A program made the translations under genes and the position numbers. A stretch of 38,535 nt of DNA from an uncultured archaeon (lineage in GTDB: Archaea; Halobacteriota; Methanosarcinia; Methanosarcinales; Methanoperedenaceae), in NCBI GenBank assembly GCA_902386255.1, contig CABMII010000062.1, positions 1 to 38,535 on the forward strand, written 5' to 3'. The notes beneath the pieces were generated by a model. The model saw only the letters and a program-made list of their open reading frames with translations, did no database searches and was not told the origin of the DNA. Shown here piece after piece: positions 17,243 through 26,728 of the stretch (positions are counted from its first letter, which is position 1; the number at the start of each line of letters is the position of its first letter).

Positions 17243-17817
17243 TTGTTTGTGAGGGTGGGGAAACAGAACCGATATATTTTAACAGATATAAAGAGCGGGG
17301 TTTAAATTTAACGATTGAAGTACCTAAAAATAAATACACTGACCCTGTAAATCTGGCAAAGTTTGCTAAAGAATATATAAAAAAAGGAAAACAAGGAGAA
17401 AAAGAAAGGTTCGATTTTAAGAAGGGAGATAAGATTTGGTGTGTTTTTGATTGTGATGAAAATCCTAATGAAAAGATATCTGAAGCCTGTAAAATTGCAG
17501 GCAAAGATGTTATAATGTGTTTATCAAATCCTAGTTTTGAATTATGGTACCTTTTGCATTTTGTTCGTATTCAATCCAAGTTATGGCGCGATGAAGTAAA
17601 TGACAGATTAAAAAAATACATACGAGACTATGATAAAAGTGAAGACGTTTATGATTTATTGAAAAAATATAGACCTGTAGCGATTGAAAATGCAAAAAAT
17701 TTAAATAAAAAGCATGAAAAGACTGGAACGGAATTAATATGTGTTGAAAGCAACCCTTCAACCCAAGTATACGCCATTGTTGAAGAAATTCTTAAAATTA
17801 CAGCAAACGCCCCTTGA
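17185..17817 (+). CDS. rloB: RloB/AbiLii-like Toprim-fold effector
   Basis: A 210-residue RloB-like protein. The N-terminus is very basic (GRRKKGRRETKR), followed by VFVIVCEGGETEPIYF, where Glu23 sits in the Toprim-like first motif. The acidic pair is in CVFDCDEN (D89, D91), and the family motif SNPSFELWYLLHF follows at 114-126. These residues resemble the metal site of Toprim nucleases, so it is probably the nuclease effector of the RloA/RloB pair. It overlaps the rloA 3' end by 58 bases in another frame, indicating translational coupling. The start ATG at 17185 is chosen because it retains the basic N-terminus. AT-rich like its partner. Confidence 0.85.
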   Translation: MGGYGRRKKGRRETKRVFVIVCEGGETEPIYFNRYKERGLNLTIEVPKNKYTDPVNLAKFAKEYIKKGKQGEKERFDFKKGDKIWCVFDCDENPNEKISEACKIAGKDVIMCLSNPSFELWYLLHFVRIQSKLWRDEVNDRLKKYIRDYDKSEDVYDLLKKYRPVAIENAKNLNKKHEKTGTELICVESNPSTQVYAIVEEILKITANAP

Positions 17818-17865
17818 TAGTACTCCTCTGCAAACATCAACTTGGCAGACCCCCATCCTCGCACA

Positions 17866-17912
17866 AATTATTTATAGAACCACAAACACTTAGAATCATC
17901 TCATTCGGAGGT
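17866..17912 (+). promoter_or_regulatory. Thermosome promoter and ribosome site
   Basis: The TATA-like TTATTTATA at 17868-17876 lies about 25 bases before a probable start of transcription near 17900. A strong GGAGGT Shine-Dalgarno site at 17907-17912 is 8 bases before the thermosome ATG. Confidence 0.6.
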
Positions 17913-17920
17913 AATTCATT

Positions 17921-19564
17921 ATGGCAGGACAATTAAGCGGACAGCCTATTATCATACTCGACCAGGACAAAACAAGAACCCAGGGGAGAGACGCCCTCGG
18001 ATTCAATATCTCGGCAGCAAAAGCCGTAGCCGATGCGGTAAGGACCACGCTTGGCCCGAAAGGCATGGACAAAATGCTTGTAAACCAGATCGGCGATGTG
18101 GTGATTACCAATGACGGCGCCACGATTTTACGTGAAATGGATATAAAGCACCCGGCAGCCAAGATGATGGTCGAAGTCGCAAGGACTCAGGAAGATAAAG
18201 CGGGCGACGGAACCACAAGCGCAGTCGTCCTTTCCGGAGAACTCCTAAGCAAGGCGCATGCCCTTGTTGAACAGGGCGTTCATCCCACGACCATTAACAG
18301 AGGCTACAGTCTTGCAGCCGAAAAGTCACTCGAAATCCTGGATGAACTGGCTATTGACGCATCAGATGAAGTGCTTGAGAATATCGCAAGGACAGCCCTC
18401 ACGGGAAAAAGCGCAGACCTCGCCCTTGATTCGCTTGTCCAGTTATGCGTACAGGTCGCCAAGTCGATTAAAGAGGGCGGCAAGGTGAATATAAAAGAGA
18501 ATATCAATATCATCCACCAGCGCGGGGGAAGCATAAAGGATACAAAATTCGTTCACGGGCTTGTTATCGATAAGGCACGGGCGCATAAAAACATGCCAAA
18601 GAAGGTCGAGAATGCACGAATCGCCATCCTTGATACCGGAATCGAGATTGAAAAAACGCAGGTCAAGTCAACTCTTAAAATCTCATCTCCCGAACTTCTC
18701 TCAGAAGCAAGGCTTGAGGAAAGCAAACTTGTTGAAGAAAGAGTGGAAGCACTTGCAAAAAGCGGCGCCAATGTCGTATTCACGGAAAAAGGCATCGACG
18801 ATACAGGAATGCATTACCTCAAAAAGAAAGGTATTTTTGCTGTGCGAAGATGCAGCGAAGAGGAAATCAAGAAATTAGTAAAGGCAACCGGGGCACGCAT
18901 CGTCTCGAAAGTGGACGGCGTTGAAGAAGAAGACCTCGGAAAAGCGGCGCTTGTCGAGGAGCGCGGCGTTGGCAATTACAAGATGGTCTATATCGAAGGA
19001 TGCGAAAATCCCAAAGCAGTTTCCATCCTTATTTACAGCGGAGCAGAGCATGTGGCAGACGAAATCGAGCGGGCGCTTGATGATGCGCTGCGCGTGGTCG
19101 GTGTGGTAATCGAAGACGGTAAGATTGTAGCCGGCGGTGGCTCGCCCGAGATCGAACTTGCAACAAGGCTCAGGAAGTACGCAAACACATACGGCGGCAG
19201 GGAGCAGCTTGCAATAATGGCTTATGCGGATGCGCTTGAGGAAATACCCAAAGGTATTGCCGAAAATGCCGGTCTTGATGCTATAGATATTATCGTTGAT
19301 CTCCGAAATAAGCATAATAAAGGCGCAAAAACTTCCGGTTTAAATGTGTTCACAGGCAAAGCGGAAAATATGCTTGAACTGGGAGTAGTTGAGCCGCTCC
19401 GTGTGAAGACACAGGAAATCAAATCGGCGACCGATGCCGCAATAATGATTCTTCGTATAAATGATATACTGATGGCAAAGGAAACTGGCATGATGGATGT
19501 CAAGCCTGAGCATACAGCGGATTATTATGACGGCGTCCAGGCGCCGAGTGTCGAGGAAGACTAA
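17921..19564 (+). CDS. ths: Thermosome (group II chaperonin) subunit
   Basis: A 547-residue subunit of the archaeal double-ring chaperonin that folds proteins in an ATP-driven lidded chamber. ATP-site motifs are present in order: [12 protein letters not shown] near 43-54, [21 protein letters not shown] near 91-104, [10 protein letters not shown] near 405 and the [13 protein letters not shown] segment near 455. Length is standard. The C-terminus ends in VQAPSVEED without the Gly-Met-rich tail of some homologues. The ATG at 17921 follows a strong GGAGGT ribosome site. It is directly upstream of grpE-dnaK-dnaJ, so the window holds both the archaeal and the bacterial-type folding machines side by side. 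Confidence 0.98.
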   Translation: MAGQLSGQPIIILDQDKTRTQGRDALGFNISAAKAVADAVRTTLGPKGMDKMLVNQIGDVVITNDGATILREMDIKHPAAKMMVEVARTQEDKAGDGTTSAVVLSGELLSKAHALVEQGVHPTTINRGYSLAAEKSLEILDELAIDASDEVLENIARTALTGKSADLALDSLVQLCVQVAKSIKEGGKVNIKENINIIHQRGGSIKDTKFVHGLVIDKARAHKNMPKKVENARIAILDTGIEIEKTQVKSTLKISSPELLSEARLEESKLVEERVEALAKSGANVVFTEKGIDDTGMHYLKKKGIFAVRRCSEEEIKKLVKATGARIVSKVDGVEEEDLGKAALVEERGVGNYKMVYIEGCENPKAVSILIYSGAEHVADEIERALDDALRVVGVVIEDGKIVAGGGSPEIELATRLRKYANTYGGREQLAIMAYADALEEIPKGIAENAGLDAIDIIVDLRNKHNKGAKTSGLNVFTGKAENMLELGVVEPLRVKTQEIKSATDAAIMILRINDILMAKETGMMDVKPEHTADYYDGVQAPSVEED

Positions 19565-19668
19565 CATTAAAATAGAATAAAACTTAAAATAACACATAAT
19601 AACCAATGAGTTATGGTGTTAGTATGAGCTGCAGGATTTGAAAAGCTGATTTTTTATCGCGGAGTTGT

Positions 19669-20310
19669 GTGGTTTTGAATAAAAAGGACATGAACAAGGA
19701 AGAAAAGCAAATCACAAAGGAAGAAACCGAACCTTCCGCCTGCGCGGCTGTAGAAGAAATTAAATCTCCTGAACCAGAAGTAATTAAACCCCTGGAACCT
19801 GAAGAAAAACTCCGGAAAGAGCTGGACTCGATTAAAAAACAACTCGAAGAAGAAAAAGACCGGTGTCTTCGTCTCAATGCAGATTTTGATAATTTGAGGA
19901 AACGTACCCTTAAAGATAGGGACGAATTCGTGAAATATGCGAACGAGAAACTCATACTGGAACTGGTAGATGTATTGGAATCCCTTGAAAGAGGGATTGA
20001 AAATGCAAAGAAAGCCAAAGATAAGGACATGCTAATTGAGGGAATGGAGCTGGTATATAAACAATTCAAGAATGTTCTTGAAAAAAACGGGTTGGCCCCG
20101 ATTAAAGCGGTGGGACAAAAGTTTGACCACTACAAACACGAAGCGATGATGCAAACAATTACGGATGAATGTGATGAAGGTACAATTCTTGAAGAATTTG
20201 CAAGGGGTTACACGTTGAACGGTAAGGTCATTCGTTATTCTAAAGTCAGGGTATCGAAAAAGAAAGAATCAGATAATATAGAAGAAAAGGTAGAAGAAAT
20301 AATAGAATGA
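19669..20310 (+). CDS. grpE: GrpE nucleotide exchange factor
   Basis: A 213-residue co-chaperone that releases ADP from DnaK. A long charged N-terminal coiled coil (about 45-90, LRKELDSIKKQLEEEKDRC) precedes the RLNADFDNLRKRTLKDRDEF segment and the C-terminal beta domain with QKFDHYKHEAMM and EEFARGYTLNGKVIRYSKVRVS. The frame opens at GTG (19669) with GGAG at 19661-19664 as its ribosome site; an ATG seven codons on (19690) is the alternative. dnaK begins 18 bases after the stop. The extra acidic, Lys-rich N-terminal tail of about 40 residues is variable in the family. Confidence 0.95.
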   Translation: MVLNKKDMNKEEKQITKEETEPSACAAVEEIKSPEPEVIKPLEPEEKLRKELDSIKKQLEEEKDRCLRLNADFDNLRKRTLKDRDEFVKYANEKLILELVDVLESLERGIENAKKAKDKDMLIEGMELVYKQFKNVLEKNGLAPIKAVGQKFDHYKHEAMMQTITDECDEGTILEEFARGYTLNGKVIRYSKVRVSKKKESDNIEEKVEEIIE

Positions 20311-20328
20311 ATAGAATGAGGTGAAATA

Positions 20329-22170
20329 ATGGCTAAGATAATTGGAATAGATTTGGGTACAAGCAATTCAGCCGCTGCAGTTATGCAGGGGAACAGGCCG
20401 GTAATAATACCGAGCGCGGAAGGGATATCCCTCGGGGGCAAAGCATTTCCGTCATACGTTGCATTCACAAAAGACGGGCAGCGATTAACAGGCGAGCCAG
20501 CAAGAAGACAGGCCGTGACAAATCCTGAGGGAACGGTTACAGCATTCAAGAGAAAAATGGGTACGGATTACAAATACAATCTGCGCGGAAAGGATTACAG
20601 GCCGCAGGAACTTTCTGCTTTTCTCCTGCAGAAAATAAAACAGGACGCTGAGGCTTTTTTAGGCGAGAAGGTGGAAAAAGCGGTAATCACTGTACCTGCA
20701 TATTTCAATGATAACCAGAGACAGGCAACAAAGGATGCCGGGGAGATTGCAGGGCTTGAAGTTATCAGGATAATCAATGAACCCACAGCGGCAGCCCTTT
20801 CTTACGGTCTTGATAAAGAGGGCGACCAGAAGATAATGGTGTTTGACCTCGGCGGGGGGACTCTTGATGTTACCATAATGGAACTCGGAGGAGGGGTATT
20901 TGAAGTAAAATCCACGGCAGGCGACACGCAGCTTGGCGGCACTGATATGGATAACAGGATTGTGGATTATATTGCAGAGGAATTCAAAAGAGAACACGGC
21001 ATCGACCTTCGCAAAGACAGGGTTGCAAACCAGAGACTGCGCGATGCAGCCGAAAAGGCAAAAATTGAGCTTTCCACAACCCTCACCACTGAAATCAACC
21101 AGCCTTTCATAACGGCAGATGTCAGCGGCCCGAAACACCTGACAATGACCCTCACGCGGTCAAAACTCGAGGAAGTCATAAGACCGGTAATCGACAGATG
21201 CAGGGCGCCTGTGGAGCAGGCAATAAAGGATGCAAAATTAACTTCGGCTGAGATTAAAAGGGTAATACTTGTCGGCGGACCGACCCGGATGCCCATCGTA
21301 CAAAAATTCGTCGAGGACTATGTCGGTAAAAAAGTGGAAGGGGGCGTTGACCCGATGGAATGCGTGGCAATGGGCGCGGCTATCCAGGCAGGCGTACTTG
21401 CTGGTGAAGTAAAAGATATACTGCTGCTAGACGTTACGCCGCTCACCCTCGGTATCGAGACGCTGGGACATGTCATGACAAAGCTCATAGACAGGAATAC
21501 CACAATACCCACAAGAAAAAGCCAGATATTCTCGACCGCTGCTGATAGCCAGACCACAGTGGAAATACATGTGCTTCAGGGCGAGAGGGCGATGTCATAT
21601 GATAACGTGACGCTGGGCAGGTTCAACCTCGTGGGCATACCGCCTGCTCCCCGCGGAATCCCGCAGATAGAGGTCACTTTTGATATAGACGCGAACGGCA
21701 TACTCCATGTAACCGCAAAAGATTTGGGAACAGGTAAGGAGCAGAAGATGACCATAACCGCTCCGCTCAAGATGGCTTCAGATGAAATCGACAGGAAGAT
21801 AAAAGACGCCGAGAAATATGCCGAGGAAGACAGGAAACGAAAGGAAAAGGTTGAAGTTTTGAACCAGGCAGACACACTGGTTTATACAACCGAGAAGACC
21901 CTGAAAGAGCTTGGGGATAAGGTCAGCGGCGACCAGAAAGCGAAAGTCGAAAAGGCGCTTGAGGCAACAAAGGAAGCTATGAAGAGCGAAGATGTGGGCA
22001 GGATTAAGTCCGCAATCGAGGAACTCACAAAGGAAATGCATCCAATAAGCACGATACTTTACCAGCAGCAGGCGCAGCAACAGGCTGGTAAAGAAGAGCC
22101 CAAGGAAGAAAAGAAAGAAGAGAAAGTTACAGATGCGGAATATAAGGTTGTGGACGAGGATAAGAAGTAA
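20329..22170 (+). CDS. dnaK: Chaperone DnaK (Hsp70)
   Basis: A 613-residue Hsp70. The nucleotide-binding domain starts with [14 protein letters not shown] and contains [47 protein letters not shown] and VGGPTRMP. The substrate-binding domain follows from about 380 ([13 protein letters not shown]) with the helical lid and a charged C-terminal tail after a short Gln-rich stretch (YQQQAQQQ). A GAGGTG ribosome site precedes the ATG. DnaK is absent from many thermophilic archaea and is generally regarded as acquired from bacteria in methanogen lineages. It works with the flanking GrpE and DnaJ. Confidence 0.98.
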   Translation: MAKIIGIDLGTSNSAAAVMQGNRPVIIPSAEGISLGGKAFPSYVAFTKDGQRLTGEPARRQAVTNPEGTVTAFKRKMGTDYKYNLRGKDYRPQELSAFLLQKIKQDAEAFLGEKVEKAVITVPAYFNDNQRQATKDAGEIAGLEVIRIINEPTAAALSYGLDKEGDQKIMVFDLGGGTLDVTIMELGGGVFEVKSTAGDTQLGGTDMDNRIVDYIAEEFKREHGIDLRKDRVANQRLRDAAEKAKIELSTTLTTEINQPFITADVSGPKHLTMTLTRSKLEEVIRPVIDRCRAPVEQAIKDAKLTSAEIKRVILVGGPTRMPIVQKFVEDYVGKKVEGGVDPMECVAMGAAIQAGVLAGEVKDILLLDVTPLTLGIETLGHVMTKLIDRNTTIPTRKSQIFSTAADSQTTVEIHVLQGERAMSYDNVTLGRFNLVGIPPAPRGIPQIEVTFDIDANGILHVTAKDLGTGKEQKMTITAPLKMASDEIDRKIKDAEKYAEEDRKRKEKVEVLNQADTLVYTTEKTLKELGDKVSGDQKAKVEKALEATKEAMKSEDVGRIKSAIEELTKEMHPISTILYQQQAQQQAGKEEPKEEKKEEKVTDAEYKVVDEDKK

Positions 22171-22192
22171 TCCGCGTTCTTAAAAAATCAAT

Positions 22193-22225
22193 TGGGGTAT
22201 TCATACCCCATTTTCACTTTTTAAC
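22193..22225 (+). terminator. Hairpin terminator after dnaK
   Basis: TGGGGTA (22193-22199) pairs with TACCCCA (22204-22210) across a 4-base loop, followed by the T-rich TTTTCACTTTTT. This should end the grpE-dnaK transcript, giving dnaJ, which starts at 22270, its own promoter. Confidence 0.6.
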
Positions 22226-22269
22226 CGGACATATCTTTTTTACATTCAAGGTCATTATATACGCAAATC

Positions 22270-23415
22270 ATGGTTACAAAACGCGACTACTACGAAATTC
22301 TCGGCGTGGACAAAAAAGCATCAGCAGATGACATAAAGACAGAGTATCGCAAACTTGCGATGCAGTACCATCCTGACAGGAACAAAGCCCCTGACGCCGA
22401 GGAGAAGTTCAAGGAAATATCGGAAGCCTATGCGGTTTTATCAGACCAGAACAAACGCCAGCAGTACGACCAGTTCGGTCATGCCGGCATAGATATGAGA
22501 TATTCGCAGGAAGATATTTTCAAGGGTGTTGACTTCGAGGATATTCTCAGGGATTTCGGCGCCGGCGGCGGTTTCGGGCGCGGCGGGGGAAGCATCTTCG
22601 ATATCTTTTTCGGAGGCGGGGGAAGGCGTGAAGGACCGAGGCGCGGGTCAGATATCCTTTACGAATTGCCTATTGATTTTGAAGAAGCCGCCACCGGGAA
22701 AACCGTGGATCTTGAAATCCCAAGGATTGAGACTTGCAACGTATGCCATGGAAGCGGGGCAAGACCCGGAACATCACCCAAAACATGTCCTGCGTGCCGC
22801 GGCACAGGGCAGGTGAGCAGGACCCAGAACACGCCCTTTGGGAGGTTCATGACCACCTCGACATGCGGAACATGCCGGGGAAGCGGCCAGATAATCGATG
22901 CCCCATGCACGACATGCCACGGCTCCGGAACCGTGCAGGGACGCCGCAAACTTGAAGTGAAAATCCCGCCCGGCGTTGATACGGGTTCAAGACTCCGGGT
23001 TCCGGGCGAAGGCGAGGCCGGGGAAAAGGGCGGACCTCCCGGCGACCTGTATGTAGAAATGAATGTCAGGCCGCATGATATTTTCTCACGCCATGACGAT
23101 GATATATTAATGGAAGCGACCATCACGTTCACGCAGGCCGCGCTGGGCGATGAGATAATAGTGCCAACGCTTGACGGCAAGGCAAAAATGAAAATCCCGC
23201 CGGGCACACAGAACGGGAATGTTTTCCGGCTGCGCGGGAAAGGATTCCCGAGCCTGCATATTTCAGGTAAAGGCGACCAGCTTGTTAAAATAAAGGTCGA
23301 TGTCCCGACAAAGTTAAATGACAGGCAGAAACAGTTGCTTCGGGAGTTTGCCGAGGCAAGCGGTGAGAAGGCAAGAAGCAAGGGTATTTTTGAGAAGGTA
23401 AAAGAGCATATTTAA
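22270..23415 (+). CDS. dnaJ: Chaperone DnaJ (Hsp40)
   Basis: A 381-residue class A J-protein. The J domain (1-70) has the HPD motif in [11 protein letters not shown] Gly/Phe-rich linker (about 92-118, [12 protein letters not shown]) follows, then four zinc-binding repeats: [24 protein letters not shown] and CTTCHGSG. The C-terminal substrate domain contains [19 protein letters not shown]. It stimulates DnaK ATPase and delivers substrates. It lies 99 bases after dnaK beyond a hairpin terminator. The ATG has no strong ribosome site, consistent with a short or leaderless message. Confidence 0.97.
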   Translation: MVTKRDYYEILGVDKKASADDIKTEYRKLAMQYHPDRNKAPDAEEKFKEISEAYAVLSDQNKRQQYDQFGHAGIDMRYSQEDIFKGVDFEDILRDFGAGGGFGRGGGSIFDIFFGGGGRREGPRRGSDILYELPIDFEEAATGKTVDLEIPRIETCNVCHGSGARPGTSPKTCPACRGTGQVSRTQNTPFGRFMTTSTCGTCRGSGQIIDAPCTTCHGSGTVQGRRKLEVKIPPGVDTGSRLRVPGEGEAGEKGGPPGDLYVEMNVRPHDIFSRHDDDILMEATITFTQAALGDEIIVPTLDGKAKMKIPPGTQNGNVFRLRGKGFPSLHISGKGDQLVKIKVDVPTKLNDRQKQLLREFAEASGEKARSKGIFEKVKEHI

Positions 23416-23438
23416 CGTTAAGACCGTTGCATTTCATA

Positions 23439-23606
23439 ATGGATAGGGATATCTATCGTCTTTTCGGAAGCATGAGAACGAGTGCAGAGAGCAGTCCCTA
23501 CCCCCGAATGAATTCGGAGGACATCCCGGCGTCGGAGCATGAGGTTTTTCTATCGCCTGTTGTAACTTTGGATTATTTTGAAAAAGTGGGGGCACAAAAA
23601 CAATAA
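23439..23606 (+). CDS. Possible small protein of 55 residues (weak)
   Basis: An ATG at 23439 opens a 55-codon frame beginning MDRDIYRLFGSM and ending in EKVGAQKQ. It has no ribosome site, no hydrophobic segment and no recognised family. A second frame downstream, running to a stop at about 23712 with a plausible residue mix (KLHEAVMKIMIEPQK), suggests that the interval 23416-23827 may hold the remains of a broken gene. Both are unproven. Confidence 0.25.
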   Translation: MDRDIYRLFGSMRTSAESSPYPRMNSEDIPASEHEVFLSPVVTLDYFEKVGAQKQ

Positions 23607-23827
23607 AACCGATGGAAGAGAGGAAAAAAAGCGTACGCTTAAACTGCATGAGGCTGTAATGAAGATTATGATTGAACCTCAGAAATTATTAAATCCAATA
23701 GTATCCTTTTAATGAAAATGACAAAAATTATTCATGAGACGGTTCATAAAGGTATGATAAAGCAAATCCGTGTTGCCACCCTTATAAGAGTAGACAGGTA
23801 GACAACATTTATTGGAGTTATTAAGAC
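23607..23827. other. Intergenic region before NERD gene
   Basis: About 220 bases; apart from a short frame that may be gene debris, nothing certain is seen. A GGAG at 23815-23818 is the likely ribosome site of the next gene. Confidence 0.4.
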
Positions 23828-24805
23828 ATGAGTATATGGCAACGCCTTAATAGAGTTTTTGATGCATTGTCTAATATCGAATTAGATGAGGTTTCTAGAT
23901 ATGGTGCTATAGGGGAGGAATATGCACAAAGTATTCTTTCTGAAGATAACTGTTATACTTTCATTAATAGAATAATCCCACATCCTCAAAAGAAAACTGT
24001 ATTTTTGGAAATCGACACAATAATTTACGCGGAAGGCAATGTATTTTGTGTGGAGATAAAAAATTATAAAGGAAAAATATATTTTCCTGAAAGATATAAG
24101 ACTATTGAGGTTGAAAAGAAATTTCTGTTCTGGAAATATAGTACTGTAGAGAGTGTTTTTGATGGGTATGACGATTCAAAAATAGTCAAAGAAAAAGAAG
24201 GAAATTATGGAGAAGGAGTATTCTATATGGAGTTTTCCAATCCATTAAAAAAAACCAAATACTTCATCTATCATCTAAAACAATATCTTTCGAAATTCGA
24301 TTCTAGGTTTTCACACCTCTACATCATTCCAATCGTTGGATTCTCGGATACAGAATCTGATATCTCGGCAATACACTCTGTTAAAAACGGTATGGTCTAT
24401 GTTTCGGAGATACAAGAAGTTATTAAATATTATCGCAATGAAAAATTCGCAAACTCCCCCTCTACTTGGATTGTTAATGGACTTAAGAAAATTCCAAGTT
24501 GGGATATAATATTAACTAGAAAGAATGAACGGTTATATGGAATAATTATAGATGATGAATTTAAGTTTAAAACCATTGATGGGATACAACATGGCATACC
24601 GTATAATGATATAGTTTCTATTTTCGTTGATAGAACTGGGCTATTATCAGCTTATGACGAGATAAAAGTTTTATCGGCAGATGGCAAAAGTAACACTTTT
24701 TCGTGTGTTGATGGACAGGTAAACCTGGATAGGTTCGGAGAACATCAAATCCACAAACTGAGAAATATTAATCAAATTCGGGTTGGCACAGGAAGTTTAA
24801 GATGA
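23828..24805 (+). CDS. NERD-domain (nuclease-related) protein
   Basis: A 325-residue protein whose N-terminal 100 residues fit the NERD domain, a PD-(D/E)XK nuclease relative: GAIGEEYAQ with Glu30, FLEIDTIIY with Glu61/Asp63, and VEIKNYKGKI with Glu76/Lys78. The central part contains YHLKQYLSKFDSRF and IIPIVGFSD, as in other NERD proteins. The last 100 residues are a separate, beta-rich region that I do not recognise. It would bind or cut nucleic acid, but no substrate can be assigned. The sequence is AT-rich relative to its neighbours and the gene stands alone between chaperone genes and a nucleotidyltransferase, suggesting transfer. The ATG at 23828 follows GGAG by 9 bases. Confidence 0.8.
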   Translation: MSIWQRLNRVFDALSNIELDEVSRYGAIGEEYAQSILSEDNCYTFINRIIPHPQKKTVFLEIDTIIYAEGNVFCVEIKNYKGKIYFPERYKTIEVEKKFLFWKYSTVESVFDGYDDSKIVKEKEGNYGEGVFYMEFSNPLKKTKYFIYHLKQYLSKFDSRFSHLYIIPIVGFSDTESDISAIHSVKNGMVYVSEIQEVIKYYRNEKFANSPSTWIVNGLKKIPSWDIILTRKNERLYGIIIDDEFKFKTIDGIQHGIPYNDIVSIFVDRTGLLSAYDEIKVLSADGKSNTFSCVDGQVNLDRFGEHQIHKLRNINQIRVGTGSLR

Positions 24806-24985
24806 AGACCAAACGCGTTTAATAGGTGTGCCCCGTCTTTGTAGTTTTATCCGTGCCCCTATTTTGACGCCACGATTCTTGTTCAAGGTATTCCAACCGA
24901 TGCACCCAAGACCAATCATTTTCAGTCCACTTTATACCCCGTACGATATGAGGTCTGCGTTTTTAGGAATATACGGGATTATTTC

Positions 24986-25903
24986 CTACACACCAAGCAG
25001 CGTCAGCGACCGTATCCATTCCCCTTTAGGTTCCCGCGTTGTCCCGACCACGAGCCGCTTCATGTTCCCGATAACCTCCACGACACCCCTCGCTTCTATC
25101 CGCTCTCCTGCCAGCGCCTGCCCCGCATACGTATGGGTATAGGACAGCACGTAATCTATTTCAGGATGGTCTATTTTATATATCGCCGGGCTGTCAAATG
25201 AAAAATCGGCATTGGTAACCGTAGCTTCTATAGTCTTGATACCGATATCCCGCCCCCGCAGGCAGGGCGCGATATCCTCCCAGTCCCTGACATAAAGCAG
25301 GTCAAAATACGTTCCGCCCACCATGCCCCTGTTCCCTTTCCGCAACTCATGCGTAAGGAATTCATCATAAGGCAGCTCAGGCCTGCGCTTTTTGTAAATT
25401 TCATGCCACATCTCATCGCTTATCTCGGTGATGGGATTTTTTTCCAATTTTGCCCGTGCAATAATATCCCGCGCTTTGAACCATGAACTCCCGTACACGA
25501 TGAAATCAATATCTGAAGACTCGTTTTCAAGTCCTGCAAGAAGCGAGCCTGTCACTCCCATTTTATCAGGAGGGATAGCTTTTAGCGTGTTCACTATTGC
25601 CCTTACTTTACTGTTTTTCTTCACCAGCGAAGGCAGTCTCTTTTCAGGCGCAAGTACCTGTTTGACCGAATCCAATGGAACGATATGGACATCGCTCACC
25701 CATTCAGGGCGTTCTTTTTTCATAAACACGAACGAATCATCAAAATCAAGTTTGCGGTATTTTTTATCTGCGCCCCTTTTACCTTCAGGGTCGGGTACGT
25801 ATCTCAGGATTGAACGGATGCCGCCTTCATGGCAATAATCCGCAACTGCAAATATCCAGTCATCGTGTGTGATTATAAAATCCCGGAGGCGTGTTCGTAA
25901 CAT
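24986..25903 (-). CDS. Nucleotidyltransferase-domain protein (Pol beta superfamily)
   Basis: A 305-residue protein with the Pol beta-type nucleotidyltransferase motif GSLLAGLENESSDIDFIVYG near residues 120-139, where the two Asp residues of the DxD bind metal. The N-terminal 110 residues form a separate domain (LRDFIITHDDWIFAVADYCH), and the C-terminal 80 residues include EARGVVEVIGNMKRLVVG. This arrangement is a conserved archaeal family often annotated as a polymerase beta-like or nucleotidyltransferase protein; the substrate is unknown. A good TATA box (CTTTATATAAAC on the minus strand, 25926-25937) lies about 25-35 bases before the ATG at 25903, implying an almost leaderless message. Confidence 0.8.
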   Translation of the reverse strand: MLRTRLRDFIITHDDWIFAVADYCHEGGIRSILRYVPDPEGKRGADKKYRKLDFDDSFVFMKKERPEWVSDVHIVPLDSVKQVLAPEKRLPSLVKKNSKVRAIVNTLKAIPPDKMGVTGSLLAGLENESSDIDFIVYGSSWFKARDIIARAKLEKNPITEISDEMWHEIYKKRRPELPYDEFLTHELRKGNRGMVGGTYFDLLYVRDWEDIAPCLRGRDIGIKTIEATVTNADFSFDSPAIYKIDHPEIDYVLSYTHTYAGQALAGERIEARGVVEVIGNMKRLVVGTTREPKGEWIRSLTLLGV

Positions 25904-25925
25904 CGTTTACTCTACTGATTCGGGT

Positions 25926-25937
25926 TTATATAAAGAA
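25926..25937 (-). promoter_or_regulatory. TATA box of the nucleotidyltransferase gene
   Basis: The minus strand reads CTTTATATAAAC, close to the archaeal consensus, about 25-30 bases before the ATG, suggesting a leaderless or very short-leader message. Confidence 0.55.
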
Positions 25938-26029
25938 TATGCCAGTAAGAAATTCTCTGCAGAATAATTAACCGCAGAGTCGGCTATGAACACGGTTCAT
26001 AGAAACCATTGAAAAAGGACACCAACATT

Positions 26030-26102
26030 AACAACGAACTAATACGAACTAGTACGAACTCCCATGGCGTGAGTTCGTATCAGTTCGTACGAGTTAGTTG
26101 TT
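26030..26102. repeat. Long hairpin repeat 1, arms with 10-bp period
   Basis: Two 32-base arms (26030-26061 and 26071-26102) match in 27 of 32 positions around a 9-base loop. Each arm is itself built from direct repeats of CGAACT spaced exactly 10 bases apart, so recognition faces would align on one side of the helix. A second copy begins 169 bases downstream. This is neither a CRISPR nor a terminator. Confidence 0.85.
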
Positions 26103-26116
26103 GATTTTTTCATATC

Positions 26117-26182
26117 AGGACGCAAAGAACGCAAAGCAGCGCAATATTTACTTTGTGACCTTCGCGCTCTTTGCGGTGAAGG
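26117..26182. repeat. Interspersed 'CGCAAAG' repeat, copy 1
   Basis: The sequence runs from ACGCAAAGAACGCAAAGC to TTCGCGCTCTTTGCGGTGAAG, an imperfect inverted repeat of the CGCAAAG/CTTTGCG type. A related copy with the same words is at about 27148-27214. Such short imperfect palindromes occur in many genomes between genes. Confidence 0.6.
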
Positions 26183-26198
26183 ATTTTGCACAAACATT

Positions 26199-26271
26199 AA
26201 CAGCGAACTAATACGAACTCGTACGAACTCCGTCGGCGTGAGTTAGTACCAGTTCGTACGAGTTAGTTGTT
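26199..26271. repeat. Long hairpin repeat 2, arms with 10-bp period
   Basis: Second copy of the hairpin at 26030: arms 26199-26230 and 26240-26271 (26 of 32 positions pair or match) with a 9-base loop. The left arm is nearly identical to that of copy 1, while loops and some arm positions differ, including changes on both arms that keep the overall fold. Confidence 0.85.
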
Positions 26272-26320
26272 ATTTCATACATTTTTTACAATCCCCCTAA
26301 TAAAAAGAAAACAATACAGC

Positions 26321-26728
26321 CTAATACACAAACAACTCCACTCTTGCATTTTTATCCCGCCCCATCGGTATATCCAGTTTTGCATGTAAAAACCATCGCA
26401 ATCCTGCCCCATCTCCATCTATCGTCGGGGGCGCATTTTCAGGTATTTTGAATTCGAAATCCTTTTCCACAAATTCATACACGCTCTCGCCTGAAAGTTC
26501 GATTTCATCACCATGTATTTTGATTTCTTCTTTTTTCGCCCGGCGGGATTTACCACTTCCGCAGCTTATATCAACCCATTCTTCTCCTATCAATGAAACC
26601 AGGAACCGTCGTGCTTTGACAGGTTTATCAAGAATAAGCTTAACCCTGCCTTTAAGCGTTTCACCCGGCATAAAGGAATCTTTCTTCAGGCCGATATCAA
26701 GGGTCCCGCCGGGCTCAAGAAGGTTCAA
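26321..26728 (-). CDS. Arrestin-like beta-sandwich protein B
   Basis: A 135-residue protein resembling one lobe of the arrestin/Spo0M fold: DIGLKKDSFMPGETLKGRVKLILDKPVKARRFLVSLIG at the N-terminus and DFEFKIPENAPPTI, the typical strand that precedes the second half. It starts with TTG at 26728, the TTGA overlapping the TGA stop of the preceding gene, so it is translationally coupled. The two together could form the two lobes of one arrestin-like assembly. Function in archaea is unknown; a cytoplasmic scaffold is plausible. The ending at LFVY suggests a full single domain. Confidence 0.7.
   Translation of the reverse strand: MNLLEPGGTLDIGLKKDSFMPGETLKGRVKLILDKPVKARRFLVSLIGEEWVDISCGSGKSRRAKKEEIKIHGDEIELSGESVYEFVEKDFEFKIPENAPPTIDGDGAGLRWFLHAKLDIPMGRDKNARVELFVY

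Noticed and set aside
22659-23381. A 240-codon minus-strand frame opposite dnaJ
   Set aside because: Antisense to conserved DnaJ zinc and substrate domains; composition reflects the complement.
26030-26271. CRISPR-like array
   Set aside because: Only two units, both long palindromes with imperfect arms, no spacer pattern and no cas genes.
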